The notes under the pieces: generated by a model
Told to the model about the DNA's origin: nothing
What the model saw: only the letters and a program-made list of their open reading frames with translations
Database searches by the model: none
Shown: in pieces, positions 63,998 to 64,000 of the stretch
Layout of the letters: each line of letters begins with the position of its first letter
How positions within the stretch are numbered: the first letter of the stretch is position 1
Made by a program: the position numbers and the translations under genes
DNA from: Alteromonas oceanisediminis
Lineage (GTDB): Bacteria; Pseudomonadota; Gammaproteobacteria; Enterobacterales; Alteromonadaceae
DNA: 64,000 nt
Assembly (NCBI RefSeq): GCF_018474025.1
Contig: NZ_JAHCTA010000001.1
Coordinates: forward strand, 434,001 to 498,000
Direction: 5' to 3'

Positions 63998-64000
63998 TAT
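63981..64000 (+). CDS. apaG: Start of a further gene, probably apaG (truncated by window end)
   Basis: ATG at 63981 follows AAAGGA at good distance and overlaps the rsmA stop in another frame; only MVITPD is visible. In gammaproteobacteria rsmA is usually followed by apaG. The call rests on gene order and the ribosome site, not on sequence likeness. Confidence 0.45.

Overview
The window looks like chromosome from a marine gammaproteobacterium of the Alteromonadales type. That assignment rests on gene order and protein families (zapE/zapG-degQ-degS, typA/glnA/ntrBC, sspB-sspA-petCBA-rpsI-rplM, mazG-relA-rlmD, lptD-surA-pdxA-rsmA), not on any rRNA gene. No rRNA, tRNA or CRISPR array was recognised. 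The only structural RNA found is RNase P RNA.

Bases 1 to about 19,150 form an accessory region. By eye it is more A+T-rich than the rest and carries catabolic and uptake genes plus mobile-element debris. It opens with the end of an oligopeptide-type ABC ATPase. Next come a BADH/aminoaldehyde-type dehydrogenase, a LysR regulator, an omega-amino-acid:pyruvate aminotransferase, a CoA-acylating (methyl)malonate-semialdehyde dehydrogenase and a small cupin. Together these can be read as a route from an aminoaldehyde or beta-amino acid to acetyl- or propionyl-CoA. An outer-membrane porin-like protein, a PhoD-like phosphatase/phosphodiesterase, two paralogous exported HSL-type esterases, an orphan OppA/DppA-type binding protein, an Asp-nucleophile alpha/beta hydrolase and a TonB-dependent receptor follow. 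This half looks built to import and hydrolyse an organic substrate that cannot be named from sequence. An IS3-family right end fused to a porin tail lies at 12.4-12.9 kb. At 18.4-19.1 kb an IS66 left end sits inside an IS3 left end and abuts a truncated integrase, just downstream of rnpB.

From rnpB (19.2 kb) to the end the window is mostly conserved housekeeping DNA. 19.6-28.6 kb: DUF1428 protein, CYP152-type P450, YebC/YeeN-type regulator, zapE, zapG, the DegQ and DegS proteases, and an ECF sigma factor with a membrane anti-sigma candidate. 28.6-34.3 kb: opgH/opgG (osmoregulated periplasmic glucans) and typA. 34.3-39.5 kb: the nitrogen circuit glnA, DUF4124 protein, ntrB, ntrC, with two NtrC-type sites and a sigma-54-like promoter before glnA and one NtrC-type site before ntrB. 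39.6-46.0 kb: mgtE, sspBA, the cytochrome bc1 operon, rpsI and rplM with a leader hairpin. 46.3-47.2 kb: an orphan periplasmic binding protein.

From 47.3 to 58.4 kb a long minus-strand run (djlA, xerD, dsbC, recJ, small unknown gene, recO, pdxJ, acpS, rlmD, relA, mazG) covers recombination, disulfide isomerisation, cofactor synthesis, rRNA methylation and the stringent response. The plus-strand lptD-surA-pdxA-rsmA cluster closes the window, with the first codons of a probable apaG at the edge. Intrinsic terminators are easy to see after many units. Two of them, at 14.0 and 55.6 kb, lie directly in front of the next gene's start.
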